Assembly (NCBI RefSeq): GCF_937898925.1
Contig: NZ_CALDKF010000063.1
Coordinates: forward strand, 1-42,710
Length of the DNA: 42,710 bases
DNA from: an uncultured Methanobrevibacter sp.
GTDB lineage: Archaea > Methanobacteriota > Methanobacteria > Methanobacteriales > Methanobacteriaceae
Reading direction: 5' to 3'
Part shown: one piece after another, positions 8,158 to 13,626 of the stretch
How positions within the stretch are numbered: position 1 is the stretch's first letter
Layout of the letters: each line of letters begins with the position of its first letter
Position numbers and translations under genes: made by a program
Notes under the pieces: model-generated
Database searches by the model: none
What the model was told of the DNA's origin: nothing
What the model saw: only the letters and a program-made list of their open reading frames with translations

Positions 8158-8457
8158 TTACACCACTTCAGTTCTGTTCATTCGCTTTTCCAAATCATTC
8201 ACCTGCTGTTCTAATTTGAATGTGCGCTCAATGATGGAATTGTGCTTGTCCTGCTTCTTTTCAAGCCTGTTTATGTCCTCTTTGATCCCATCAATCTGTT
8301 CATGGATCTTTACTGATTGCTTTTCCTGTTCCATCTTGATTTCAATCATGGAAGCATCATGTGATGCTTTTGCTGTTTTGGACACACCAATATAAGAGAA
8401 GATCCCACCGATCAGTGCCACAATGATTGAAGAAAATAATGATACCCAGATTGCCAT
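8158..8457 (-). CDS. Membrane-anchored coiled-coil protein in lysis cassette
   Basis: 99 residues: one N-terminal transmembrane helix (IWVSLFSSIIVALIGGIFSYIGV) followed by a long charged coiled coil (about 35-95, KMEQEKQSVKIHEQIDGIKEDINRLEKK). This matches the XhlA/hemolysin-like or second-holin architecture found beside holins. The ATG at 8457 has AAGGA eight bases upstream; an in-frame GTG two codons earlier overlaps the holin stop. It may regulate or assist holin lesions. Confidence 0.6.
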   Translation of the reverse strand: MAIWVSLFSSIIVALIGGIFSYIGVSKTAKASHDASMIEIKMEQEKQSVKIHEQIDGIKEDINRLEKKQDKHNSIIERTFKLEQQVNDLEKRMNRTEVV

Positions 8458-8459
8458 GA

Positions 8460-8675
8460 TCACATTCCTTCTTCATCCACTTCAGGCAAGCCTGCAACAC
8501 TGGTGAGCAATGACAGAACAGCTGCCAGTGCAGCCACACCTAACACATGCATCCATTGCACTTCATTGATAGAAACAGCAACAGGAATGGATGCCACTGC
8601 TGTTTGTGCAAAAGTTTTTGCTGCACGAATTGCAGCAGCCTTTGACCAATTGATCCAATATTCTTTATTCTTCAT
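8460..8675 (-). CDS. Phage holin, r1t type
   Basis: 71 residues. A short basic N-terminus, then two hydrophobic segments (TFAQTAVASIPVAV and MHVLGVAALAAVLSLLTSVAGLP) around the SINEVQW turn, and a short acidic tail. The RAAKTFAQTAV start and LSLLTSVAGLPE end are characteristic of r1t-family holins. It permeabilises the membrane for the GH25 endolysin two genes downstream. The ATG at 8675 follows AAAGGTGG; an upstream ATG has no ribosome site. First gene after the 8746-8779 terminator. Confidence 0.85.
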   Translation of the reverse strand: MKNKEYWINWSKAAAIRAAKTFAQTAVASIPVAVSINEVQWMHVLGVAALAAVLSLLTSVAGLPEVDEEGM

Positions 8676-8745
8676 GAATAAACACCACCTTTCCATGTTA
8701 ATTTTGACGCAATTTCATTAATATTAGAATACCCACCCAAGCAAC

Positions 8746-8779
8746 CAAAAAAGCATCCTGATCAAGCAGATCAGAATGC
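8746..8779 (-). terminator. Rho-independent terminator after the CAP gene
   Basis: On the minus strand GCATTCTGATC (8779-8769), five loop bases and GATCAGGATGC (8763-8753), followed by six T. One mismatch in an 11-bp stem. It separates the LysM/CAP gene from the lysis and fibre operon. An open 34-codon frame (MAHRASEGHSD...) runs across the hairpin but has no good ribosome site. Confidence 0.8.
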
Positions 8780-8834
8780 CCTTCAGAAGCCCTGTGCGCC
8801 ATTTTAAGACATTTCACATGCGCTCACATATATT

Positions 8835-9515
8835 TTATGGCTTGATGAATAACTGCACCCATTCAGTGCCATATTGACCACCACGATAGAATCCAACACC
8901 AAGCTGTGTATAATTCTCGTTCAGAATGTTTGCCCTGTGTCCGGATGAATTCATCCATGAATCCATGACTTCTTGTGCAGTCTTTTGTCCTGCAGCGATA
9001 TTTTCACCTGCTGCACTGAAGCTGACACCAAACTGTTTCAACATGTCAAATGGTGATCCATAAGTTGGTGATTGGTGGCTGAAGTATCCTTTATCAGCCA
9101 TATCTTTAGCTTTTGTATAAGCTATGTTTGTAAGCTTTTCTGAAAGTGTGAGTGGCTGCAGTCCTGCTTTTTGTCTTTCAGCATTCACCAGTTTCAGAAC
9201 AGCCTGTGCCTGTGTCATTTCAGCACTGGTTTCTTCAGATCTCTTTGCATCGCTATCACCTGTGCCAGATTTATCTGTAGATGTTCCAGTGCTTCCATCA
9301 GGCAGTTCAACCTTGTCTTTCGGATGGATCAGATCAACATCCTTGTGAAGATGCTTGTTCAGTTCAAGGATGTCTTTGAATAAAACATTGTAGCGTTTAG
9401 CAATGATCCACATGCTGTCACCTTTTCTGACATTACAGTGTTGTGCAGATGCAGATCCTGCTGTACCAGTGGCAAGTATCGTAAAGGCAGCTAATGATAG
9501 TATTATCTTTTTCAT
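8835..9515 (-). CDS. Secreted LysM and CAP/SCP domain protein
   Basis: 226 residues. A signal peptide (MKKIILSLAAFTILATGTAGSASA) precedes a LysM domain (about 25-70, VRKGDSMWIIAKRYNV and PKDKVELP), a Ser/Thr/Gly/Asp linker, and a CAP/SCP domain of YkwD type (about 105-226: LVNAERQKAGLQPL, FSHQSPTYGSPFDML, AGENIAAGQ, SSGHRANILN, LGVGFY). LysM binds peptidoglycan; CAP domains are secreted cell-envelope proteins of mostly unknown activity. It stands alone between two terminators behind an attenuator-like hairpin, so it looks like an independently expressed cargo gene, perhaps lysogenic-conversion. ATG 9515 is chosen for the signal peptide, although its ribosome site is poor. Confidence 0.85.
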   Translation of the reverse strand: MKKIILSLAAFTILATGTAGSASAQHCNVRKGDSMWIIAKRYNVLFKDILELNKHLHKDVDLIHPKDKVELPDGSTGTSTDKSGTGDSDAKRSEETSAEMTQAQAVLKLVNAERQKAGLQPLTLSEKLTNIAYTKAKDMADKGYFSHQSPTYGSPFDMLKQFGVSFSAAGENIAAGQKTAQEVMDSWMNSSGHRANILNENYTQLGVGFYRGGQYGTEWVQLFIKP

Positions 9516-9530
9516 GGTCTTATTATGTAC

Positions 9531-9564
9531 AAAAAAGAAGCCACACATTCAACATGTGTGGCTT
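9531..9564 (-). terminator. Leader hairpin with T-run ahead of CAP gene
   Basis: AAGCCACACAT at 9538-9548 pairs perfectly with ATGTGTGGCTT at 9554-9564 around a five-base loop. On the minus strand it is followed by CTTTTTTG and, within about 20 bases, by the CAP start codon. A terminator placed inside the leader of the gene it precedes suggests attenuation or readthrough control. Confidence 0.65.
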
Positions 9565-9614
9565 TGCGTAAGCAGCAAAGGAAGCTATGAATAATCCTAA
9601 CATCAATGTATGAA

Positions 9615-9665
9615 AAGATAGAAGATTGGTGACAATAATTAATGTCATATCAAGGTTTGAATCTC
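9615..9665 (-). promoter_or_regulatory. Possible CAP operator region
   Basis: TTGGTGACA and TGTCATATCAA (9626-9652) form an imperfect two-fold symmetric site around ATAATTAA, with a purine-rich AAAAAGGAG on the minus strand at 9671-9663. It lies between the 9684-9724 terminator and the leader hairpin, where the CAP promoter should be. I cannot assign clear -35/-10 boxes. Confidence 0.3.
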
Positions 9666-9683
9666 CTTTTTAATCCGATTCTC

Positions 9684-9724
9684 ATAAGAAAAAGACCACC
9701 TTTTATTGGTGGTCTTTTTCTTAT
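9684..9724. terminator. Perfect bidirectional terminator
   Basis: ATAAGAAAAAGACCACC at 9684-9700 and its exact complement at 9708-9724 form a 17-bp stem with a seven-base loop, giving U-tracts on both strands. The stem contains the stop codon of the ribbon-helix-helix gene (9721-9723), so that operon ends precisely here. Confidence 0.85.
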
Positions 9725-10077
9725 CTGAATTCGCTGCGCCTGTACTCATTCCCATAAACGATAATCACAAGATCATTCCATCTGTTGCTGTAGTACACTT
9801 TTCGCTTGAATTCCTTCCCATCAATGCTGACTGTCACTGATTCACCATCTTTGAATTCACCTTCAATGATCTTCAGCTTCAGTGCATGTGGCTGTACCAC
9901 ATCATTCAGATCCTTCCGGATCAAGTCTTTGATGTATCCCTGCATGTTCCCACATTCAGCAAGTGCCTTGATGATGTCAGCATCTGTCTTTTTGTTTAGG
10001 TTCAACTTCACCTGCTTGACATTAGCTGCATTGTACTTCATTGATGCTTTCACATGTGCTTTGCGTTTTTCATCCAT
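9721..10077 (-). CDS. Ribbon-helix-helix DNA-binding protein
   Basis: 118 residues. About 14-60 read as an Arc/MetJ-like ribbon-helix-helix: a beta strand NVKQVKLNLN, then TDADIIKALAECGNMQGYIKDLIRKDL. This is a common small phage family. A C-terminal beta extension (KLKIIEGEFKDGESVTVSIDGKEFKRKVYY) is unassigned. Such proteins dimerise and usually repress their own promoters. It is last in a four-gene operon whose promoter carries a 17-bp inverted repeat, which makes it the best candidate to bind that site. ATG 10077 follows AAAGGTG. Confidence 0.7.
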   Translation of the reverse strand: MDEKRKAHVKASMKYNAANVKQVKLNLNKKTDADIIKALAECGNMQGYIKDLIRKDLNDVVQPHALKLKIIEGEFKDGESVTVSIDGKEFKRKVYYSNRWNDLVIIVYGNEYRRSEFR

Positions 10078-10270
10078 TATTGATCACCTTTCCATTTAAT
10101 ATCTTAAAATATTCATCCCATCTGTAAGATCTGATTGGCATTGGTCTGTGATTGTCAAAATACAAGACCAGTGCAGGCTTGATGGTGTTCCACTGGTCAA
10201 CTATTTCATAGCTGACCAGATGACCATCTGCAATTAACTGCTTTGCCTGTGCATGATAGTTATAATACAT
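10070..10270 (-). CDS. Conserved small phage protein, unknown
   Basis: 66 residues starting MYYNYHAQAKQLIADGHLVSYEIV and containing PALVLYFDNHRPMPIRSYRWDEYF. I recognise the pattern from early regions of Firmicute phages but know no function. ATG 10270 follows GGAAG; the longer in-frame start lacks support. It overlaps both neighbours by a few bases, indicating translational coupling. Confidence 0.6.
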   Translation of the reverse strand: MYYNYHAQAKQLIADGHLVSYEIVDQWNTIKPALVLYFDNHRPMPIRSYRWDEYFKILNGKVINNG

Positions 10271-10520
10271 GATGTTCTTCCCACGCATTCAGGATGTCCG
10301 CAAGACCATTTGCCAGTGAGATCAGATGTGCTTTAGAACCTGCTGTGTAAGAATCATAATCCTTCAATTCTTCAATGATTCCTGTGATCTTCATTGGATA
10401 GCTGTATGGATAGGTAACCCTGTTTTGCCATCCGTAAGCATTCACCATTCTGTCTGCTTCCTTAATGAATGCTTTCACCTGCTGTCTAACATTGTAGTTT
10501 CCTTTGATTTTCTGCAGCAT
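10260..10520 (-). CDS. Hypothetical phage protein
   Basis: 86 residues, helical with a central MVNAYGWQNRVTYPYSYPMKITGIIEEL segment. No catalytic or metal motif is apparent. ATG 10520 follows AAGGAAGG. It is second in the operon driven from about 10.9 kb and overlaps the next start by 11 bases. A 7-bp stem hairpin (TTCCGGT/ACCGGAA, 10545-10568) lies just upstream. Confidence 0.55.
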   Translation of the reverse strand: MLQKIKGNYNVRQQVKAFIKEADRMVNAYGWQNRVTYPYSYPMKITGIIEELKDYDSYTAGSKAHLISLANGLADILNAWEEHHVL

Positions 10521-10544
10521 GTTTAGTACCTTCCTTTCTTTTAA

Positions 10545-10568
10545 TTCCGGTTTACCTATACACCGGAA
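10545..10568. repeat. Small hairpin in operon leader gap
   Basis: TTCCGGT at 10545-10551 pairs with ACCGGAA at 10562-10568 around ten bases, between two genes of the same operon and upstream of a strong ribosome site. No T-run follows, so it is more likely an RNA processing or stability element than a terminator. Confidence 0.4.
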
Positions 10569-10583
10569 GGTGTTTTATGGTGT

Positions 10584-10826
10584 TTAATCCTGTTCAAGCA
10601 GTTCAAATATTTCATCCATATCAAACGGCTTTCCAGATGTTTTTGGTGTGTCAAGGATTCTGTTGATTCTAGCCTGTTCGCTTTTGTGTTGCCAGCTTAA
10701 TGGCTCATTCCCCTTTGCCCTATCCTCAAATACTAAATAACGAATCCCACGATATTCATATTCGAGTTCAACAATATCTCTGGAAAATTCCCTTCTATGA
10801 TACTTTTTGATGAATTTTGCTTTCAT
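10584..10826 (-). CDS. Conserved small phage protein, unknown
   Basis: 80 residues starting MKAKFIKKYHRREFSRDIVELEYEYRG, with PLSWQHKSEQARINRILD and an acidic end. The family is familiar from Firmicute siphoviruses without a known role. Mixed beta strands then a helix are likely. ATG 10826 is favoured by the conserved MKAKF start. First gene of the operon behind the palindromic promoter (10875-10939). Confidence 0.6.
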   Translation of the reverse strand: MKAKFIKKYHRREFSRDIVELEYEYRGIRYLVFEDRAKGNEPLSWQHKSEQARINRILDTPKTSGKPFDMDEIFELLEQD

Positions 10827-10874
10827 GATTGTCATCCTTTCTAAAGTGGTTTCGCATCTCTTCCTTACATCTAT

Positions 10875-10903
10875 ATCTTACTATAAATGTACACTGATTG
10901 CAA
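10875..10903 (-). promoter_or_regulatory. Minus-strand sigma-A-like promoter
   Basis: On the minus strand TTGCAA (10903-10898), a 17-base spacer, then TAAGAT (10880-10875). Transcription would begin near 10868, about 40 bases upstream of the first gene of the operon. The spacer is almost entirely filled by one arm of the 17-bp inverted repeat, so a bound protein would block or reshape the promoter. Confidence 0.55.
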
Positions 10904-10939
10904 TTGACATAATTGACAAAATATCAGTGTACATTTATA
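10882..10939. promoter_or_regulatory. 17-bp perfect inverted-repeat operator
   Basis: TATAAATGTACACTGAT (10882-10898) and its exact complement (10923-10939) are separated by 24 bases. One arm lies in the spacer of the minus promoter; the other lies across a plus-strand TTGACA-N17-TATACA (10913-10941). The core AATGTACAYTGAT recurs at 42370 and in reverse at 42543 in the region upstream of TerS. Confidence 0.75.
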
Positions 10940-10949
10940 CATAATGCAC

Positions 10950-10982
10950 AAAAATATCCACCTGCCATATCAGCAGGTGGAT
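10950..10982 (-). terminator. Rho-independent terminator of early operon
   Basis: ATCCACCTGC (minus 10982-10973), seven loop bases and GCAGGTGGAT (10965-10956), then ATTTTTG. A perfect 10-bp GC-rich stem with a U-tract, directly after the stop at 10989. It ends the long early transcript before the next promoter. Confidence 0.85.
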
Positions 10983-10988
10983 AGAAGA

Positions 10989-11210
10989 TTATTGTTTCAT
11001 AAAATCTTTAATTATATGTAAGTATTCTTTGTTGCACGATGGACACAACCATGCATCAATGTCAAGGTAATACTTCCAATCTTTAGGTGGATCTTCAAAA
11101 GTATTATACTGTGTGTATCCACCATCAGTAGATTGTTTACCAATGAAATCACATCTGGTTTCATTTCCGCATCTATCACATGTTATTATCTGACCATGCC
11201 ATTTTCCCAT
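10989..11210 (-). CDS. Zinc-ribbon-like small protein
   Basis: 73 residues starting MGKWHGQIITCDRCGNETRCDF, with CPSCNKEYLHII near the C-terminus. Two CxxC pairs about 40 residues apart suggest a zinc ribbon. It is the last gene of the early operon and overlaps the preceding Cys-rich gene by 35 bases. In-frame ATGs at 11246 and 11234 exist; 11210 fits the zinc-ribbon start best. Function unknown. Confidence 0.6.
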   Translation of the reverse strand: MGKWHGQIITCDRCGNETRCDFIGKQSTDGGYTQYNTFEDPPKDWKYYLDIDAWLCPSCNKEYLHIIKDFMKQ

Positions 11211-11337
11211 TTTCCCTTGCTTCCTTCCAATCATCACAAGTATCATCAGCTGTTTTCCATGTGTTCCACTGATCCGGATTCACGCAGGTATCATTTTTCC
11301 AATATTTACATATTGCGCAGCACTTAATCATGATCAT
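11176..11337 (-). CDS. Small Cys/Trp-rich protein, 53 aa
   Basis: 53 residues starting MIMIKCCAICKYWKND. Cysteines at CCxxC, TCV and TCDDW suggest a zinc-binding fold, common among tiny phage early proteins. ATG 11337 follows GAGGTGTTAAAGA at an ideal distance. It overlaps the stop of the preceding gene by 14 bases and the start of the next by 35, so its reality rests on the ribosome site and the Cys pattern. Confidence 0.6.
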   Translation of the reverse strand: MIMIKCCAICKYWKNDTCVNPDQWNTWKTADDTCDDWKEARENGKMAWSDNNM

Positions 11338-11623
11338 TCTTTAACACCTCTTTAATCTGATACAGCAAATCCATTGCATCATCCCTATCAAAATTGTCTA
11401 TTGTACCTTCTACCAGTTCCGCAATCTTTGCAAGCCTGTCATCTGACTGTGCGGATGGCAACCGTTCAATGTGTTCGATAATCCGCTCTTTTGTCACGTT
11501 GTCATGCCATTCGTAGATTTCTTTAATCTCATCAATCGCATCCTGTCTATATATCACTTCATTCTTTTTATTTTCTTCTATTTTCTTAAATATTTTTCGT
11601 AAAGCATCGTCAACAACTGTCAT
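11324..11623 (-). CDS. Hypothetical early protein, helical
   Basis: 99 residues. Charged and helical, with IYRQDAIDEIKEIYEWHDNVTKERIIEHIERLPSAQ, a pattern seen in many phage early proteins without known function, and an acidic C-terminus. ATG 11623 follows GAGGTGTTAAAGA, the same leader as the next gene, which suggests duplication of the ribosome-site segment. Confidence 0.55.
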   Translation of the reverse strand: MTVVDDALRKIFKKIEENKKNEVIYRQDAIDEIKEIYEWHDNVTKERIIEHIERLPSAQSDDRLAKIAELVEGTIDNFDRDDAMDLLYQIKEVLKNDHD

Positions 11624-11626
11624 TCT

Positions 11627-11788
11627 TTAACACCTCACCAACAAATACACAAGAAACACTATACACACACCATAAAATATTAACAAATAAATTGATGGCA
11701 GATCATACATGTCAAAGCTAAACACACAGCATAAAGTGAATCCTTCACCTATAGATATACATATCAGTAATATTAATAGAAATAACAT
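11627..11788 (-). CDS. Small membrane protein, two TM helices
   Basis: 53 residues starting MLFLLILLICISIGEGFTL, with a second hydrophobic stretch SIYLLIFYGVCIVFLVYLLV. ATG 11788 follows AAAGGTG; the longer frame overlaps the previous gene with no ribosome site. Function unknown; small early membrane proteins often act in superinfection exclusion or host takeover, which is only a possibility here. Confidence 0.55.
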   Translation of the reverse strand: MLFLLILLICISIGEGFTLCCVFSFDMYDLPSIYLLIFYGVCIVFLVYLLVRC

Positions 11789-11793
11789 GCTGA

Positions 11794-12069
11794 TCACCTT
11801 TGCAAATCCAAAAACTTGTTTAGATACCACACAGCTTTCTGCACATCTTCTTTTGGATCATCGTGCTTGTGCATACATCTGTATATGTACTTGAATGCAT
11901 TTCCTAAACAGAAGTATGATGTTTCATCCATACCAAGTGCTTCAGTCATCACATCAATGCATTCATACTTTCCTGTTTCATAATGTTCCGGATGATTCAC
12001 CGGATCTGGATCAGGTGGTTCTTCATAAAATACTTCACCATTCACATCATATCTTATTGTTTCACTCAT
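11794..12069 (-). CDS. DUF3310 protein (SaV-like)
   Basis: 91 residues. The DUF3310 core is clear: VNHPEHYETGKYECIDVMTEALG, then FCLGNAFKYIYRCMHK, EDVQKAVWYLNKFL. This family is widespread in phages and sometimes called nucleotide kinase or MazG-like, without firm biochemical proof. ATG 12069 follows GAGG; an earlier frame start lies inside the upstream gene. It overlaps that gene by eight bases. Confidence 0.85.
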   Translation of the reverse strand: MSETIRYDVNGEVFYEEPPDPDPVNHPEHYETGKYECIDVMTEALGMDETSYFCLGNAFKYIYRCMHKHDDPKEDVQKAVWYLNKFLDLQR

Positions 12070-12760
12070 TTTTGTTTCCCTCACAAAGATAAATCACATA
12101 TGGTAAATCCTTCAGCACCTTCACAAACTCATTCCATTCATCAAGCTTGTGTCCAGTTCGCTGTCTGATGATTGTGACCACATTTTCATAATTCATTGTT
12201 ACAGTGCGCTTCTGATTGTAACTGGAAGGAAGCAACTGGATCATCTGCCACCAATACTTTTTATCTTTTGTTTCCAAATACTTTTCACGACAAATGTTAA
12301 GCACTGGAATAATGTACTGAATTAAAAAGTGTTGTGGCTGAACTTTTGTTGAACAGTCTTTGCCCCACTGCAATTCAAACAGATCACATCCATTGTTAAG
12401 CAACTGATCCCAACTAAAATCATCCAATGTGAATTCCTTTGCATGGATCTTATGCATGGTGCTGCAGCTGTTCGCAACAGTGCCAACCTTATATGTATCA
12501 AATTCCTTCCACCAGTATAAAGGTGCAGTGATGTCCATTGACACAATGATCTGCCTCAAATACTTTCTGTGTTCAGTGCCTGCTGCAAACAGTCTACGCA
12601 TCAAATCCAGATCATTTCTGCCAATGATGCAGTCCATCTCATATTCTTCTTCATTATAGAAGAAATTGCTGTCAGACTTATCCCAACTGTTTAATGGATT
12701 ACGCATACCCCTAATGGCATGTTCAAATCCCCACACATCAATTTTTTCAACTTTAATCAT
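12062..12760 (-). CDS. Conserved phage protein, possibly ThyX-like
   Basis: 232 residues. Conserved-looking blocks are RGMRNPLNSWDKSDS near the start, RRLFAAGTEHRKYLRQIIVSMDITAPLYWWKEFDTYKVGTVANSCSTMHK (about 55-105) and a C-terminal RQRTGHKLDEWNEFV. The order of an EHRKxxR helix followed by a WWKEFDTY/S-x-M segment recalls the flavin-dependent thymidylate synthase fold, but the RHRxxSxNxxSxRY signature is absent. The ThyX link is inference. ATG 12760 follows AAAGGT. Confidence 0.5.
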   Translation of the reverse strand: MIKVEKIDVWGFEHAIRGMRNPLNSWDKSDSNFFYNEEEYEMDCIIGRNDLDLMRRLFAAGTEHRKYLRQIIVSMDITAPLYWWKEFDTYKVGTVANSCSTMHKIHAKEFTLDDFSWDQLLNNGCDLFELQWGKDCSTKVQPQHFLIQYIIPVLNICREKYLETKDKKYWWQMIQLLPSSYNQKRTVTMNYENVVTIIRQRTGHKLDEWNEFVKVLKDLPYVIYLCEGNKNE

Positions 12761-12766
12761 ACAAAC

Positions 12767-13165
12767 TTACCTTTCTAATAATTCCTTTAGAACATCTTCT
12801 GGAAACAGTTCTGCTGCAAGGATCTTGATCAGCTTGTTCCTTTTCTTGCTGATGTTCTGATATTTACAATCATAGATTTCACTGATTTCTGTGATGGTCA
12901 ATCCGTCAAAATATCTGGATGCGATCACATCACAGTAATCATCATTCTGGATCTTTTCAAGTGCTTTATCAATCCGCTTTCTTTCCGGATGATCTTCTGG
13001 CAATTTCGGATACAGATACAGCAGTTCTTCAGTCTTTTTAAAGCTGTTGCTGAAGTTATATGTGATCCTGCCTGCACTTTTCAGTTTCTTGATTGCCCTT
13101 GTAGCACCATATTCTGCAGCCTGATCAAACATGTGCTGCAGTTCTTCCTGTGTAAGATTATTCAT
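12767..13165 (-). CDS. Sigma-70-like / ArpU-type transcription regulator
   Basis: 132 residues starting MNNLTQEELQHMFDQAAEYG. The middle (RKRIDKALEKIQNDDYCDVIASRYFDGLTITEISEIYDCKYQNISKKRNKLIKILAAELFP) is a sigma region 4-like helix-turn-helix with the 'LTITEIAExx' turn. Phage proteins of this class (ArpU/RinA-like) often activate late transcription. It lies near the end of the early operon, as expected for a late switch. ATG 13165 follows GGTG; 13171 is an alternative. Confidence 0.7.
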   Translation of the reverse strand: MNNLTQEELQHMFDQAAEYGATRAIKKLKSAGRITYNFSNSFKKTEELLYLYPKLPEDHPERKRIDKALEKIQNDDYCDVIASRYFDGLTITEISEIYDCKYQNISKKRNKLIKILAAELFPEDVLKELLER

Positions 13166-13415
13166 CAGCATCACCATCCATCTTTGCGCCACATCCACCG
13201 CAAAAGGCAGATTCAGTCAACTGTGTGTGCCTGCATCCACTACACATGCACACGCTTTTCCATGTTCCAGTGATGCAGTTCAGCATCTTTTTTCTTATCC
13301 AGTGTCCATGTCTCACCGAATCTACAGTTGGAAAGTGGCTGATGTAAAGCAGTACATGTTTAGGATCATCATTGATCAGACCATCAAGCAGTGCATCCTT
13401 ATCAATCAGATGCAT
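13158..13415 (-). CDS. Zinc-ribbon phage protein (LID...HWI...CGGCGAKM)
   Basis: 85 residues. It begins MHLIDKDALLDGLIND and continues FPTVDSVRHGHWIRKK, with Cys pairs CMCSGC and FCGGCGAKM forming a probable zinc ribbon. This is a very common hypothetical family in Firmicute phages; the function is unknown. ATG 13415 follows GAAGGTGATGAAG. It overlaps both neighbours by 8-14 bases. Confidence 0.7.
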   Translation of the reverse strand: MHLIDKDALLDGLINDDPKHVLLYISHFPTVDSVRHGHWIRKKMLNCITGTWKSVCMCSGCRHTQLTESAFCGGCGAKMDGDADE

Positions 13416-13626
13416 CTTCATCACCTTCTTTGCATATGTCAGCAAGCTGTCTTGTCACCTTTATTTGTGGATTGGCACTATAAAAAATTTCATTCAAATG
13501 ATGTTCTATTGCTTCTTCCATCCAACCACTGTACAATTTGGCATGTGCCATTTCATATTGATTTTCAGAAAGACGGATGTATGAAAAATCAATTTCAATC
13601 TGCGCAACATATCTGCCTTTAATCAT
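13402..13626 (-). CDS. Hypothetical early protein
   Basis: 74 residues, mixed helix, with a Tyr/Glu-rich middle (YIRLSENQYEMAHAKLYSGWMEEAIEHHLNEIF) and an acidic tail GDEDASD. No motif recognised. ATG 13626 has GTGGATAAAG upstream and overlaps the end of the primase gene by eight bases, so translation is probably coupled. Confidence 0.5.
   Translation of the reverse strand: MIKGRYVAQIEIDFSYIRLSENQYEMAHAKLYSGWMEEAIEHHLNEIFYSANPQIKVTRQLADICKEGDEDASD

Noticed and set aside
8700..8806. 34-codon frame across the 8746-8779 terminator
   Set aside because: No ribosome site, and the sequence is explained by the terminator hairpin.
9523..9648. 41-codon hydrophobic frame (MTLIIVTNLLSFHT...) ahead of the CAP gene, like a type I toxin or leader peptide
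   Set aside because: The AAGGAG site is 14 bases from the ATG and the frame runs through the terminator hairpin; not enough to call a gene.
12719..12732. GTTCAAATCC, resembling a tRNA T-loop
   Set aside because: It lies inside the coding frame of the 232-residue protein; no acceptor or anticodon arms can be drawn around it.
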